A program made the position numbers and the translations under genes. Shown here piece by piece: positions 63,841 through 64,000 of a stretch of 64,000 nt of DNA. The stretch spans positions 672,499 through 736,498 of the forward strand of contig NZ_LR735026.1 in the NCBI RefSeq assembly GCF_900009265.2, given 5' to 3'. The notes beneath the pieces are model-generated. The model saw only the letters and a program-made list of their open reading frames with translations, was not told where the DNA came from and did no database searches. Within the stretch, counting starts at the first letter, position 1. Every line of letters starts with the position of its first letter. This DNA comes from Planktothrix paucivesiculata PCC 9631 (GTDB lineage: Bacteria; Cyanobacteriota; Cyanobacteriia; Cyanobacteriales; Microcoleaceae).

Positions 63841-64000
63841 TTAATTATGATGCCCATATCCTCCACCGCCGGGGGTTTCAATCACAAAAATATCGTTGAT
63901 ATTCATTTCGACGCTGGCGGTACTGGTTAATTGTTCTATTGTTCCATGATTACGAATAATATAATTTTTACCTACTAACCCAGGTTGTCCGCCATTTAAT
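63841..64000 (-). CDS. hydantoinase B/5-oxoprolinase, C-terminal fragment (cut by window edge)
   Basis: The last 52 codons are in view and run off the window at 64000. They end with NGGQPGLVGKNYIIRNHG and ETPGGGGYGHHN, the conserved C-terminal block of the HyuB/5-oxoprolinase family, which hydrolyses 5-oxoproline or hydantoins with ATP. The rest of the gene lies outside. Confidence 0.75.
   Translation of the reverse strand, partial: LNGGQPGLVGKNYIIRNHGTIEQLTSTASVEMNINDIFVIETPGGGGYGHHN

Overview
The window is chromosomal DNA from a filamentous cyanobacterium, most likely of the Planktothrix/Oscillatoria type. Signs are the many GCGATCGC (HIP1) palindromes, several families known only or mainly from cyanobacteria (DUF3038/DUF4335, DUF2605/DUF2973, DUF4278, DUF4912, KaiB/KaiC-like proteins, a PaO-like Rieske oxygenase), and short interspersed repeats: a roughly 100-bp element built around AAACCGGGTTTCT with AGGACTTACGCA ends, and ATTACCC/TTCCCTG heptamer arrays. 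The species is inferred, not proven.

Layout. 1-573 is non-coding and holds what looks like the 5' end of a group II intron. 574-17359 is mostly housekeeping: a cobalamin-binding-type radical SAM protein, an acyltransferase, tadA, purL and purF, a PaO-like oxygenase, hemW, a PIN/TRAM protein, a TauE/SafE exporter and hslO. 17461-30000 has a very large AAA-WD40 protein (14 WD40 repeats), a 2Fe-2S ferredoxin, a stand-alone TnpB element, a TolC-like efflux protein, cyanobacterial DUF genes, and a DUF4912 protein with 126-bp internal repeats.

29544-35465 is an accessory region. An IS630-type element (31048-32230, TA duplication) cuts a NACHT NTPase gene of about 1045 codons in two, and joining the flanks restores the reading frame exactly. 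A nuclease-like orphan and a VapC-type toxin-antitoxin pair follow. 35703-46928 carries a WGR/DUF1963 protein, envelope proteins, an M48 protease, an RTX/Calx-beta protein, tRNA-Val(UAC), mazG and a phytochelatin synthase-like enzyme.

46929-55963 is again mobile. A hybrid histidine kinase gene is broken by a second IS630 copy that has an internal 235-bp deletion. Upstream on the same strand lie two kaiB-like genes, a lone antitoxin-like gene and a kaiC-like gene, so the cluster looks like a KaiC-KaiB-kinase signalling unit whose kinase is now damaged. Next comes a DUF433/DUF5615 toxin-antitoxin pair flanked by duplicated fragments of the mazG 3' end.

56081-64000 has a three-gene membrane/YtxH operon, a pentapeptide protein, a DUF3038-DUF4335-OmpA operon, fmt, a STAS-sugar transferase fusion followed by an anti-sigma-factor-type kinase, and the 3' end of a hydantoinase B/5-oxoprolinase gene cut by the window edge.

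All assignments come from reading the sequence and recalled family motifs; no database search was run.
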